In this document: in pieces, positions 7,164 through 14,203 of the stretch
How the letters are laid out: every line of letters starts with the position of its first letter
How positions within the stretch are numbered: the first letter of the stretch is position 1
Origin: Actinoplanes utahensis
GTDB taxonomy: Bacteria; Actinomycetota; Actinomycetes; Mycobacteriales; Micromonosporaceae
Assembly: GCF_016862455.1 (NCBI RefSeq)
Contig: NZ_BOMZ01000120.1
Span: 1 to 46,842 of the forward strand
Reading direction: 5' to 3'
Length of the DNA: 46,842 nucleotides
Notes under the pieces: generated by a model
The model's database searches: none
Seen by the model: the letters and a program-made list of their open reading frames with translations, nothing else
Told to the model about the DNA's origin: nothing
Position numbers and translations under genes: made by a program

Positions 7164-7664
7164 GTGAGCGACCCCGAACGCCTCGACGCCCTCGAACGGC
7201 GCGTGGCCGATCTCGAACGCCTCCTCCACCGCGAGCCCACCCCACCGCAGACCCCCGACCCCGACACGTTCTGGGCGCTCGAAGGACTGATCGCCCGGGT
7301 GGGCGACCCCGGCGCCGTCATGATCACCGGGCATGTGGCGCTGCCCGACGGCCGTGCCGCCCGATGGCAGGAGACCGCCGGCACCGAGGACCTGCTCGAC
7401 GGCGACTGGTCGCAGCACGTCGCCGCGCTGGCCGCGCTCGCGCATCCGGCGCGGATCCGGCTGCTCCAGCACGTGCTGCACGGCGCCGCCACCGCCCAGG
7501 ACCTGACCCGGCTCGACGGCATGGGCACCAGCGGGCAGGTCTATCACCACCTGCGCCAGCTCGTCGCCGCCGGCTGGCTGCAGACCATCGGCGGAGGTCG
7601 CTACGAGGTGCCGGTCGCCCGCATCATTCCGCTGCTCACCACGATCCAGGGAGCCCGCCGATGA
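7164..7664 (+). CDS. ArsR-like winged-helix regulator
   Basis: The 166-aa protein begins with a leucine-rich coiled-coil-like segment (LDALERRVADLERLL). It ends with a winged helix-turn-helix: LAALAHPARIRLLQHVLHG, then the recognition helix region GTSGQVYHHLRQLVAAGWL, and a beta wing (GGGRYEVP). This matches ArsR-type regulators, but no Cys metal site is visible, so the signal is unlikely to be a classic metal cluster. GTG 7164 is preceded by GGAGG almost abutting it, so initiation may depend on proximity to the promoter. The gene overlaps the M23 gene by 4 bp (ATGA), and the palindrome at 7140-7151 is the likely operator. Confidence 0.85.
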   Translation: MSDPERLDALERRVADLERLLHREPTPPQTPDPDTFWALEGLIARVGDPGAVMITGHVALPDGRAARWQETAGTEDLLDGDWSQHVAALAALAHPARIRLLQHVLHGAATAQDLTRLDGMGTSGQVYHHLRQLVAAGWLQTIGGGRYEVPVARIIPLLTTIQGARR

Positions 7665-8536
7665 AACGTTCGATCGCCCGCCTGCAGACCTGGTGGTTCC
7701 GGCTGTTCATCCTCATCGTCCCGGCGATGCTCGTCATCCCGGTGCCGCAGCCCTTCGACATCCTGCTCATGGCGGCGCCGCTGGCGCTCGCCTTCGTCCG
7801 CCCGCCCCGCTCCACCAGGGACCCGGTCGAGCTGGCCGCGCCGGTCCGGGGCCGCTGGGTCGTCCTCAACGGTCCCGGCACCGCGGTCCCCAGCCACGGC
7901 GTGCGGGCGCACGGACAGACCTACGCCGTCGACATCCTCCAGCCCTCCGCGGACGCCGCCGACACGATCAGCTGGTCCCCGCGCACCCGCGCCCCCGAGT
8001 CGTACGCCTGCTTCGGCGCCCCCGTCCTCGCCATGGCCGCCGGGACCGTCGTGCACACCGCCGCCGGCCGTCGTGACCACCGCAGCCGCGACACCTGGCC
8101 GGCTCTGCTGTGGATGATGACGGTCGAGGCGTTCGCCCGTGAGCTGGCCGGCGCCCCCGCGATCCTCGGCAACCACGTGATCGTCCGCCACGACGACGAC
8201 ACCTTCGCGGCGTACGCCCACCTGCGCCGCGATTCCGTCACGGTCCGGCCCGGGGACCGGGTCGCCGCCGGGCAGCAGCTGGCCGAGGTCGGCAACAGCG
8301 GCAACACCTCCGAACCGCACCTGCACGTCCAGCTCATGGACCACCCGCGGCCGACCGCCGCCGCCGGCCTCCCGATGCGGTGGGCCGGCCTGACCCTCGA
8401 CCCCGCCGGCCGGGACCCGCGCTGGACCACCGGCGACGCGAAACCGTCCGCCCTCCCCGGCTTCCCGCAGAACGGCCAGATCGTCGAGGCCGGGACGGTC
8501 CCGTCCGGACAGAATGGACCGGACCGTCTACCGTGA
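7661..8536 (+). CDS. Membrane-anchored M23 family metallopeptidase
   Basis: The 291-aa protein has two hydrophobic segments in residues ~12-50, then an LytM/M23 domain. Probable zinc ligands are His79 or His84 with Asp91 (SHG ... HGQTYAVDI) and the HLH pair His220/His222 in EPHLHVQLMD. GNHVIVRHDDDTFAAYAHL and GNSGNTSEPH are typical of the fold. M23 enzymes cut peptide cross-links in peptidoglycan. It is co-translated with the ArsR-like regulator (ATGA overlap), so expression is presumably induced by whatever releases that repressor. The downstream gap holds a repeat hairpin that may end the transcript. Confidence 0.88.
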   Translation: MKRSIARLQTWWFRLFILIVPAMLVIPVPQPFDILLMAAPLALAFVRPPRSTRDPVELAAPVRGRWVVLNGPGTAVPSHGVRAHGQTYAVDILQPSADAADTISWSPRTRAPESYACFGAPVLAMAAGTVVHTAAGRRDHRSRDTWPALLWMMTVEAFARELAGAPAILGNHVIVRHDDDTFAAYAHLRRDSVTVRPGDRVAAGQQLAEVGNSGNTSEPHLHVQLMDHPRPTAAAGLPMRWAGLTLDPAGRDPRWTTGDAKPSALPGFPQNGQIVEAGTVPSGQNGPDRLP

Positions 8537-8550
8537 TCCTGGTCCACCCC

Positions 8551-8605
8551 CGGCTGGTTCTCAGTGCTGTCTCCCGCGCCTCGAGACAGCCCGGAGAGCC
8601 AGCCG
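8551..8605. repeat. Intergenic hairpin repeat, copy 1
   Basis: A 23-bp arm (8551-8573, starting CGGCTGGTTCTCAG and ending GCTGTCTC) pairs with 8583-8605 (GAGACAGC ... AGCCAGCCG) at about 20 of 23 positions, around a 9-nt loop. A close relative with the same core and loop size lies at 12552-12596. It sits between the M23 stop and the trypco2 gene, so it may end transcription, but it lacks a U tract. Confidence 0.8.
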
Positions 8606-8630
8606 GACCCCGGAGAGAGGACCGCCGACT

Positions 8631-9134
8631 GTGCACGTCGATGACGGGACCGCCGCGTTCACCGACCTGATCGCGGCGGTGAAAGCGGCGGTGAAGGCCG
8701 CGAACACCCATGCCACCTTCGACCGTCTGCTGCGCGTCAGCGAGCTGACCCTGATCGTCGCGATCACCACGAAACGCAGCGGTGGCGCCGGCCTGCAACT
8801 GCGGGTGCCGGTCGTCGGGACGAAACTCGGCGGGAAGTACACGCACAGTCGCAGCGACAGTCAGCGCGTCGAGATCGTCCTGGTGCCGCCGCCGGACGAC
8901 GAGTTCGAGGTGCGCGGCGGCACGGTCGAGGACACCCTGCTCGAGGCGATCCGGACGGTGCAGGCGACCCTCGCCGCCGCGGCCGCCGGCGACGACCCGT
9001 TCCTGCTGCAGACCAGCACGGTCAGCCTCGATTTCGTCGTCACCGACGCCGGATCGGTGGAGCTGATCGGCTCCGGCGCCCTGGAGGATCAGGCCGTGCA
9101 CACGGTCAAGCTGAAACTGTCCGCCGCCGGCTGA
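8631..9134 (+). CDS. trypco2 domain protein (CHAT-protease partner)
   Basis: The 167-aa protein matches the trypsin-co-occurring domain 2 pattern. A helix (FTDLIAAVKAAVKAA) is followed by the beta-rich core LRVSELTLIVAITTKRSGGA, LQLRVPVVGTKLGG and a stretch ending in SQRVEIVLVPP. A helical extension and a second beta segment follow. Such proteins occur beside trypsin-like or caspase-like (CHAT) proteases in predicted conflict systems, probably as substrate, activator or adaptor. GTG 8631 has GGAGAGAGG 10 bases upstream. The open frame upstream is part of the hairpin repeat. The CHAT gene follows after 10 bp on the same strand, so the two form an operon. Confidence 0.82.
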   Translation: MHVDDGTAAFTDLIAAVKAAVKAANTHATFDRLLRVSELTLIVAITTKRSGGAGLQLRVPVVGTKLGGKYTHSRSDSQRVEIVLVPPPDDEFEVRGGTVEDTLLEAIRTVQATLAAAAAGDDPFLLQTSTVSLDFVVTDAGSVELIGSGALEDQAVHTVKLKLSAAG

Positions 9135-9144
9135 CCCGCCCGCC

Positions 9145-11634
9145 ATGAAGCCCTCCGACATCGCGGCGCTGGTCACGTCCATCGCCGCGGCCGTGGACGG
9201 GCGGGGCGACCTCGATGCGGCTGTCGCCGGCCTGCATCGGCTGCCCGCCGGCGTGCCGGGTCGCGGCGGTCTCGCCGCCGGGCTGCTCGCCGCCATCATC
9301 AGAACCGGCCGGAAACCCGGGTTGGAGCGGCTGCGGGAGGTCGGCTACCTGCTGGCGGTGGCCGACGAGGACCCGCCCGACGATCCCCTGTGGCAGCGGC
9401 ACCGCGTCACCGCCCGGCTGATGAGCCTGCTGCACGCGTCGGAGCAGGGCGAACTCGGCGACGCTCGGGCGGCGCTCGACGAACTCCCCGCCCTGGAACG
9501 CGCCGGCGCCGACTTCCCCGATCTGCGCCCGCTGTTCACGGCGGCGAAGGCGGAGTTGAACTTCGCCCTCGCCATGCAGGAGGGCGACACGGACGCGATG
9601 GCCCTGCTGTTCGCCGGCACGACGTTCTTCGACTGGGCTCCGCCGCCGCCCCCACCCCCGGCGCTGCTGGAGACCCGGCCGGTGGAGTCGCTCGACGACC
9701 GGGAGAGGCGCCTTCGGCGGCTCGATGCCACGCTGCGGTCACCTCGGCTGCCAGCGGTGAACCGTGTCATGACCCGGTTGGCCCTGGGCCGGATACTGCT
9801 CGACCGGGTGACAGGCACGCTGCCGGGCGGCCCCGGAGAGACGGCGGCCGATCGCGGCAGCGACGATCCGGACCTGGCCCGGGCCATCTACAGCTTCCGC
9901 GAGGTGCTGGCCGAGCCGGTCATCGGCTCCTGGGTGACCGCGTCGGCCCGAGTGCTGCTGAGCACGGCGGAGACGCTGCGCGACGGTGTGCCGGACGCCT
10001 CGGACCCGGCGGATCGGAACCCGGTGCTGGGCGGGATCCACGGATCACCGGGAGGCGGACCCCGTCCCTGGTGGGGTGGGCGCCCGACGCCGGGCGCGAC
10101 GCCGTTCGAGGAGCCGTGGGTCTCCGAACCGTCCTCGACGAGATCCGTCCCCCCGGCCGACGAGCCCGAGGACGGGCGGTTCCTCGTCGGGAGTCTGCCG
10201 GCCCAGGCGCCGCTGGGCGCCGAGGTGAGCCTGACCGTCCGCGTGACCCAGCACGTCCGGGCGCTGGAAGGCGCCCGGTTCACCGCGCTGCGCCCGATGA
10301 CGATCGGCAGGGCGGGCACCACGGTGACCCTCACGGTGGAACCGGATACCGGGATGACCGTGCTCGGGCCGGGCCAGTACCGGCTGCACGTACCCGCCGA
10401 AGGGGACAGCGATCCGGTGCGGATCGAGTTCCGGTGTGATCGGATCGCACTGCACCGGGTGCGGGTCACGGCGTGGTCGGGGGGCACGTTCCTGGGCGAG
10501 CTCGACTTCGAGGTGTCGGTGTCGGCCGGTGGCCCGGCGACCGGCCCGTACATGAAGGCCGCGCCGATCGGCCGGGTCACGCCCGAGGACGGCGAGGTCA
10601 CGCTGCAGGTCCGCCGCGACGGCGGACGGTACCTGTTCCAGCTGCTCAGCGCCGAGCAGATGTTCGACCCGGTGATCGTGGAGTCGATGGCGGCGGGTCC
10701 GGAGACCGCCGTCGACCAGGCGATCGCCACGTTGCAGGTGCTCGCCCGGGGCAGCGGCGGATACGAGCCCCGCCACACCCGGATCCTGTTGCAGAACACC
10801 GGGGTGGCGCTGTGGAACAGCATGGTGCCGGAGGCGATCCGGGAACAGTTCTGGCAACTGCGGCCACGGATCACCACCTTCACCATCGCCACCGGGCTCG
10901 ACGTCATCCCGTGGGAACTGCTGTACCCGATGTCGCGTACCGAGGACGAAGGTTTCCTGGTCGAGCAGTTCGCGGTCACCCGGCGGGTCTACAACCAGGC
11001 CCGGGCGCGGGAGATCGGCCTGCGCCCGGCCCGGTTCGTGGCGCCCGCCGACGGTCCCCGCAACGCGGCCGCCGAGGTCGGCGCCGTGCACCGCATCCTG
11101 TCCGGGACCGGCTCGCCGGACGTGGTCGGCGACCTGGCCGGGCTGCTCGCCCTGCTCGACCGCGGCGACCCGGGACTGATGCATTTCGCCTGCCACAACA
11201 GCTACCGGCCGGACGCGGGGTCGTCGATCGCGATGGCCGGTGGCGCGTTCGTGCCCACCCTGCTGGAACGGCCGAAGGCGAGGAAGGCGCTGGCCCGTAC
11301 CCGGCCGCTGGTGTTCGTCAACGCCTGCCGGTCCGCCGGGGCGGTGCCGCACTACACCCGCATGATGGGCTGGGCCGAGCAGTTCCTCGGCGCGGGCGCC
11401 GGCGCGTTCGTCGGTACCCTGTGGGACGTGCGCAGCAGCGCGGCGCAGACGTTCGCCGAGACCTTCTACGACGCGTTCGCCGGCGGCGCCACGCTCGGCG
11501 ACGCCACCCTGTACGCCCGTACCGCCACCGCTGCCGCCGAAGGCGATCCGACCTGGCTGTCCTACACCGTCTACGGCGATCCGCACGCGACGGCGGCCGT
11601 CGCCGTCGATGACGACGGCGAGCACCCTCGGTGA
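9145..11634 (+). CDS. CHAT domain caspase-like protease
   Basis: The 829-aa protein has an N-terminal helical region (residues ~1-165), a Pro-rich run near residue 170, a second helical stretch, a low-complexity Gly/Pro linker (~290-340), beta-sandwich-like segments (~345-530) and a C-terminal CHAT domain (~560-820). The catalytic dyad is visible: His684 in MHFACHNSY and Cys728 in VFVNACRSAG. DVIPWELLYP and GTLWDVRSSAAQTFAETFY are further CHAT hallmarks. Family members are caspase-like peptidases of conflict or cell-death modules, switched on by partner sensing proteins. It is encoded 10 bp after trypco2 and overlaps the next frame at 11609. Confidence 0.9.
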   Translation: MKPSDIAALVTSIAAAVDGRGDLDAAVAGLHRLPAGVPGRGGLAAGLLAAIIRTGRKPGLERLREVGYLLAVADEDPPDDPLWQRHRVTARLMSLLHASEQGELGDARAALDELPALERAGADFPDLRPLFTAAKAELNFALAMQEGDTDAMALLFAGTTFFDWAPPPPPPPALLETRPVESLDDRERRLRRLDATLRSPRLPAVNRVMTRLALGRILLDRVTGTLPGGPGETAADRGSDDPDLARAIYSFREVLAEPVIGSWVTASARVLLSTAETLRDGVPDASDPADRNPVLGGIHGSPGGGPRPWWGGRPTPGATPFEEPWVSEPSSTRSVPPADEPEDGRFLVGSLPAQAPLGAEVSLTVRVTQHVRALEGARFTALRPMTIGRAGTTVTLTVEPDTGMTVLGPGQYRLHVPAEGDSDPVRIEFRCDRIALHRVRVTAWSGGTFLGELDFEVSVSAGGPATGPYMKAAPIGRVTPEDGEVTLQVRRDGGRYLFQLLSAEQMFDPVIVESMAAGPETAVDQAIATLQVLARGSGGYEPRHTRILLQNTGVALWNSMVPEAIREQFWQLRPRITTFTIATGLDVIPWELLYPMSRTEDEGFLVEQFAVTRRVYNQARAREIGLRPARFVAPADGPRNAAAEVGAVHRILSGTGSPDVVGDLAGLLALLDRGDPGLMHFACHNSYRPDAGSSIAMAGGAFVPTLLERPKARKALARTRPLVFVNACRSAGAVPHYTRMMGWAEQFLGAGAGAFVGTLWDVRSSAAQTFAETFYDAFAGGATLGDATLYARTATAAAEGDPTWLSYTVYGDPHATAAVAVDDDGEHPR

Positions 11635-11757
11635 CGTCACGTTCGCCGTGACGTCGCCAGACGACTTCGCCTACACCTGGGAGAACTTCGTCGACCTGCG
11701 GGACTTCTACCAGCGAGCCGCTGCCGCCGGCCGCGCGGTGATCTTCACGGCGACCTG
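11609..11757 (+). pseudogene. Truncated third gene of the trypco2-CHAT module
   Basis: ATG 11609 lies inside the CHAT 3' end (26-bp overlap) and opens a frame with convincing protein character for about 48 residues. It runs MTTASTLGDVTFAVTSPDDF then AYTWENFVDLRDFYQRAAA, ending in RAVIFTAT near 11755. Beyond that point the sequence belongs to the antisense tail of a decayed serine hydrolase, so the gene has lost its 3' part. The overlap implies it was co-translated with the CHAT protease. I cannot name the family. A small CATRA/CHAT-system accessory protein is a possibility. Confidence 0.6.
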
Positions 11758-12338
11758 GCGGTCCCCGTCGGCCGTGAGGTCGTCGATGAGGGCTTCGGCC
11801 AGCGCGCCGGTGCGGGTCTCGTCGTCGTCCAGCGCGAGGATGACGAGACTCGCCCTCCGGTCGGGCACGCGGACCAGTTGCGCGGTCAGGCCGGCCCAGG
11901 AGCCGCCGTGCCGGAAGACCCACAGACCCGCATGGGTGCGCACGTCGATTCCCCAGGCGTAGTCGAGGTGACCGAGAGCCCGCAGCACGCGGTCACTGGT
12001 GCGGTCGAACCCGGCCCGGTGCAGCTCCGCGAACGAGACACTCTCGGGCAGCCCGCTCGTATGGTGGATCAGGTGACGCACCGCCACCCCGGCCGGCAGC
12101 CCCGGCAACCACCGGACCAGGTCGTACTCGGCGTCCAGCAGCCCCCGCCGGATCAGAAGCGCCGCGCGGGCCGCCGTGACCTGCTTGGACGTGACGCGGT
12201 GTAAGCCACGGTGCCGCCGGTCATCCCGCCCCGGGTCACGAAGGCCGCCGGCGCGCCGCCCACCCGCACACCGATGACAAGCGGATGAGCGGTGTTCTCG
12301 ATCAGGGCGGCGGCTCGTTCCGAAAGCGGGAGGACCAT
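11758..12338 (-). pseudogene. Serine hydrolase (beta-lactamase/penicillin-binding fold), decayed
   Basis: The reverse strand starts at ATG 12338 (MVLPLSERAAALIENTAHP) and reaches GGTVAYTAS, where the S-x-x-K catalytic motif is expected. A 1-2 base deletion near 12198 breaks the frame there. The other frame then gives SKQVTAARAALLIRRG, VRHLIHHTSGLPE and YAWGIDVRTHAGLWVFRHGG. About 120 residues normally found between HHTSGLPE and the YAWG block are missing. The protein is therefore dead twice over: frameshift in the active site and internal deletion. Its 3' end abuts the truncated gene of the CHAT module. Confidence 0.8.
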
Positions 12339-12384
12339 GCCGAACGTTGTATCAAGCCCTCGCGAACCCGGCCGCCCTCTTTCA

Positions 12385-12527
12385 CTTCCGGTCCGCGGTG
12401 CTTCTCTCCAACCATTCTCCGGTACGGGCCACGCACAGCCCCGTGCCTCCCCGCGGCAACGGCAGGCGTCCCCTCACCACCGTCCCCCGGTGCGGGTCAT
12501 GCATGCCCCTTACGGCTACCCCCAGGC
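12385..12527. repeat. Dispersed intergenic element, copy A
   Basis: This stretch aligns without gaps to 35108-35250, 22.7 kb away. Shared blocks include CTTCCGGTCCGCGG, GGTACGGGCCACGCA, GGCAGGCGTCCCCTCAC and GCGGGTCATGCATGCCC. Both copies lie in non-coding gaps. The element contains no obvious terminal inverted repeats. It may be a structured RNA, a MITE-like relic or a degraded small gene. Confidence 0.85.
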
Positions 12528-12551
12528 ACAGCGCTGACTGGCAGGAGACCT

Positions 12552-12596
12552 CGGCTGGCGCTCAGTGCTGTCTCCCGCCGGTCGAGACAGCACTGA
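12552..12596. repeat. Intergenic hairpin repeat, copy 2
   Basis: A perfect 13-bp stem, TCAGTGCTGTCTC (12562-12574) with GAGACAGCACTGA (12584-12596), encloses a 9-nt loop. The left flank CGGCTGGCGC also matches copy 1 at 8551. It sits directly after dispersed element copy A. The stem has no adjacent U tract, so it resembles a REP-type element more than a classical terminator. Confidence 0.85.
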
Positions 12597-12705
12597 AGGT
12601 CCGCCGCCTGGCCTCTTCCGGTTGAGTGGCCCGCGAGGGCGGTGATGTCGGCCACGCCGTGGGCCGACGGGAAACAGGGGATCCGCCGGTGGCGTTGTCC
12701 GTTCT

Positions 12706-13329
12706 GTGACATTCGTCTTCACTGTTCTCGGGGACTCCATCGCGTACGGGCAGGGCGCCGGCCGGGCGGCCGACACCATCGGGGCGCGTCTGGTCGCTGC
12801 TCTGGCCCGTACCGGGCAATCTGTCGATCTTGAAGTTTTCGCCGTTCCGGGCGCGGACAGCCGCGGGCTGGCCGCTCAGGTCGCACGCGCCGCCGCCGCC
12901 GCTCCGGACCTCGCGCTGGTGATCATCGGCGCGAACGACCTCACCCATCTCGTTCCACCCCGGCAGGCAGCCGCGCTGCTCGGTGACGCGGTACGTGCCC
13001 TGCGGGCCGCCGGCGCCGAGGTCGTGGTGGCGCCCGCGCCGGACCTCAGCGTCGTGCCCTGGGTGCCGCCGCAGTTCCGGATGCTGGTCAGCAGCGGCAG
13101 CCAGGCGTTACGTCAGGAGCAGATCCGCGCGGCGACCGCGGCCGGCGCCCGGATCGCCGACGTCAGCGGCGTCACCTCGGTTGCGTTCGCGGCCGATCCG
13201 GCCCTGTTCAGCGCGGACCGTTTCCACCCGTCCAGCGCCGGCTACGCGGTCATCGCGGACGCGCTGGCGCCGACCGTCCACGAAGCCGCCACGGCAGCGG
13301 CGCACCGCGACCGGTCCGACGCCCGCTGA
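12706..13329 (+). CDS. SGNH/GDSL-type hydrolase
   Basis: The 207-aa protein has block I GDSIAYG at residues ~8-14 with the catalytic Ser. Block III is IIGANDL with the oxyanion Asn, and block V is ADRFHPSSAGY with the catalytic Asp/His. These enzymes are esterases, lipases or deacetylases. There is no signal peptide, so it is likely cytoplasmic, and the substrate is unknown. GTG 12706 follows a poor ribosome-binding site but gives the family-typical beta-strand just before GDS. It is followed by a repeat-rich gap before a Nudix gene. Confidence 0.9.
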   Translation: MTFVFTVLGDSIAYGQGAGRAADTIGARLVAALARTGQSVDLEVFAVPGADSRGLAAQVARAAAAAPDLALVIIGANDLTHLVPPRQAAALLGDAVRALRAAGAEVVVAPAPDLSVVPWVPPQFRMLVSSGSQALRQEQIRAATAAGARIADVSGVTSVAFAADPALFSADRFHPSSAGYAVIADALAPTVHEAATAAAHRDRSDAR

Positions 13330-13333
13330 CGTC

Positions 13334-13460
13334 TCAGGTCCTGTGTGGCGGACCCCGCAGGAGCGAGACCAGGTCCGTTGCACAGGACCTGATCTGGCTC
13401 CCGGGAGTAAGACCGGGTCCGCCGCGCAGGATCTGTTTCAGCCCTCGCGGGAGTGAGACC
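13334..13460. repeat. Inverted plus tandem repeats, ~45-bp period
   Basis: Three degenerate units begin GGAGCGAGACC (13360), GGAGTAAGACC (13404) and GGAGTGAGACC (13450). The first two continue into GGTCCG, a variable part, then CAGGA(C/T)CTG. In addition TCAGGTCCTGTGTGGCGGACC (13334-13354) is an inverted copy of 13372-13392 with only three mismatches, so a long hairpin can form just after the SGNH hydrolase stop. It may act as a terminator while also being a repeat remnant. Confidence 0.75.
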
Positions 13461-13481
13461 AGGAGGACCTAGTCTGGGCCG

Positions 13482-13952
13482 GTGCGCGATGACTACACCG
13501 CCGGCCTGCCCCGCAAGCGGATGGGGGCCGGCGCCCTGCTGACCGACGATCGAGGGCGGGTGCTGCTTGTCGAGCCGGCCTACAAGGACTACTGGGAGAT
13601 CCCGGGCGGCGCGGTGGAGGCCGACGAGTCGCCGTTGACGGCGGTCACCCGCGAACTCGCCGAGGAACTCGGGCTTCGGCTGCGGCCGGGCCGGCTGCTG
13701 GTGACCGACTGGGTGCCGCCGCGGGCCGGGCGGACCGAGGGCCTGATGATGGTGTTCGACGGCGGGACGCTCACGCCGGAACAGGCCGCCCGGATCCAAG
13801 TGCCCGCCGAGGAGCTGCGGGGATGGGCGTGGTGCACCGAGCAGGAGGCCGGCGAACGGCTTCCGGAACTGCTGGCCCGGCGGATCGGCGCGGCGCTGCG
13901 GGCCCGCGCCGACGGCACCGCGATCTATCTGGAGAACGGGTACGGGCGCTGA
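13482..13952 (+). CDS. Nudix hydrolase
   Basis: The 156-aa protein has a complete Nudix box (G-x5-E-x7-R-E-L-x-E-E-x-G-L) at residues ~46-68, seen as GAVEADE ... RELAEELGL, preceded by WEIPGG. It would hydrolyse a nucleoside diphosphate linked to another moiety, with Mg held by the Glu residues. The exact substrate cannot be told from sequence. GTG 13482 lies just after the tandem repeats, which may carry its leader. It stands alone on the plus strand. Confidence 0.92.
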   Translation: MRDDYTAGLPRKRMGAGALLTDDRGRVLLVEPAYKDYWEIPGGAVEADESPLTAVTRELAEELGLRLRPGRLLVTDWVPPRAGRTEGLMMVFDGGTLTPEQAARIQVPAEELRGWAWCTEQEAGERLPELLARRIGAALRARADGTAIYLENGYGR

Positions 13953-13976
13953 CGTCGCGGATGTGCCGGCATCGGG

Positions 13977-14135
13977 TCAGGCGACGCAGAATTCGTTGCC
14001 CTCCGGGTCGCGCATGACGATGTGGCCGAACTGACCGCCGTACGTCTGCTCCCGTACGACTGTCGCCCCGATCGCGGCGAGGGCGGCCGCTCTCCGGCGG
14101 ATCAGGTGCTCGCGGTCGGCCGGTTCGCCGTCCAC
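13977..14135 (-). pseudogene. VOC/glyoxalase-fold protein, C-terminal remnant
   Basis: The reverse strand reads ADREHLIRRRAAALAAIGAT, then VVREQTYGGQFGHIVMRDPEGNEFCVA and stop at 13977. The D-P-E-G-N-E-F-C tail is diagnostic for the last beta-alpha unit of VOC proteins. Only about 50 of the usual 120-130 residues remain. Upstream the reading merges into the leader of the P450 gene and no start codon is apparent. A related tail occurs in the gene at the right edge (46600-46842). Confidence 0.75.
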
Positions 14136-14203
14136 CAGTGTCCGGGGGCGGCGCCGGGACCGGGGCAGCCCCTACGATGGCCGGTGCCGGTGAAGGGGGA
14201 CGC

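Larger units (their letters stand above)
12339..12705. other. Intergenic repeat region
   Basis: No gene is supported in these 367 bp. They hold copy A of a dispersed ~143-bp element (12385-12527) and a hairpin repeat (12552-12596), followed by about 100 bp leading to the SGNH hydrolase start. Short frames here translate only the repeats. Confidence 0.7.

Noticed and set aside
10045..11640. Minus-strand frame of 531 codons over the CHAT gene
   Set aside because: No domain and strongly biased composition; the plus strand encodes the CHAT protease with intact catalytic residues.
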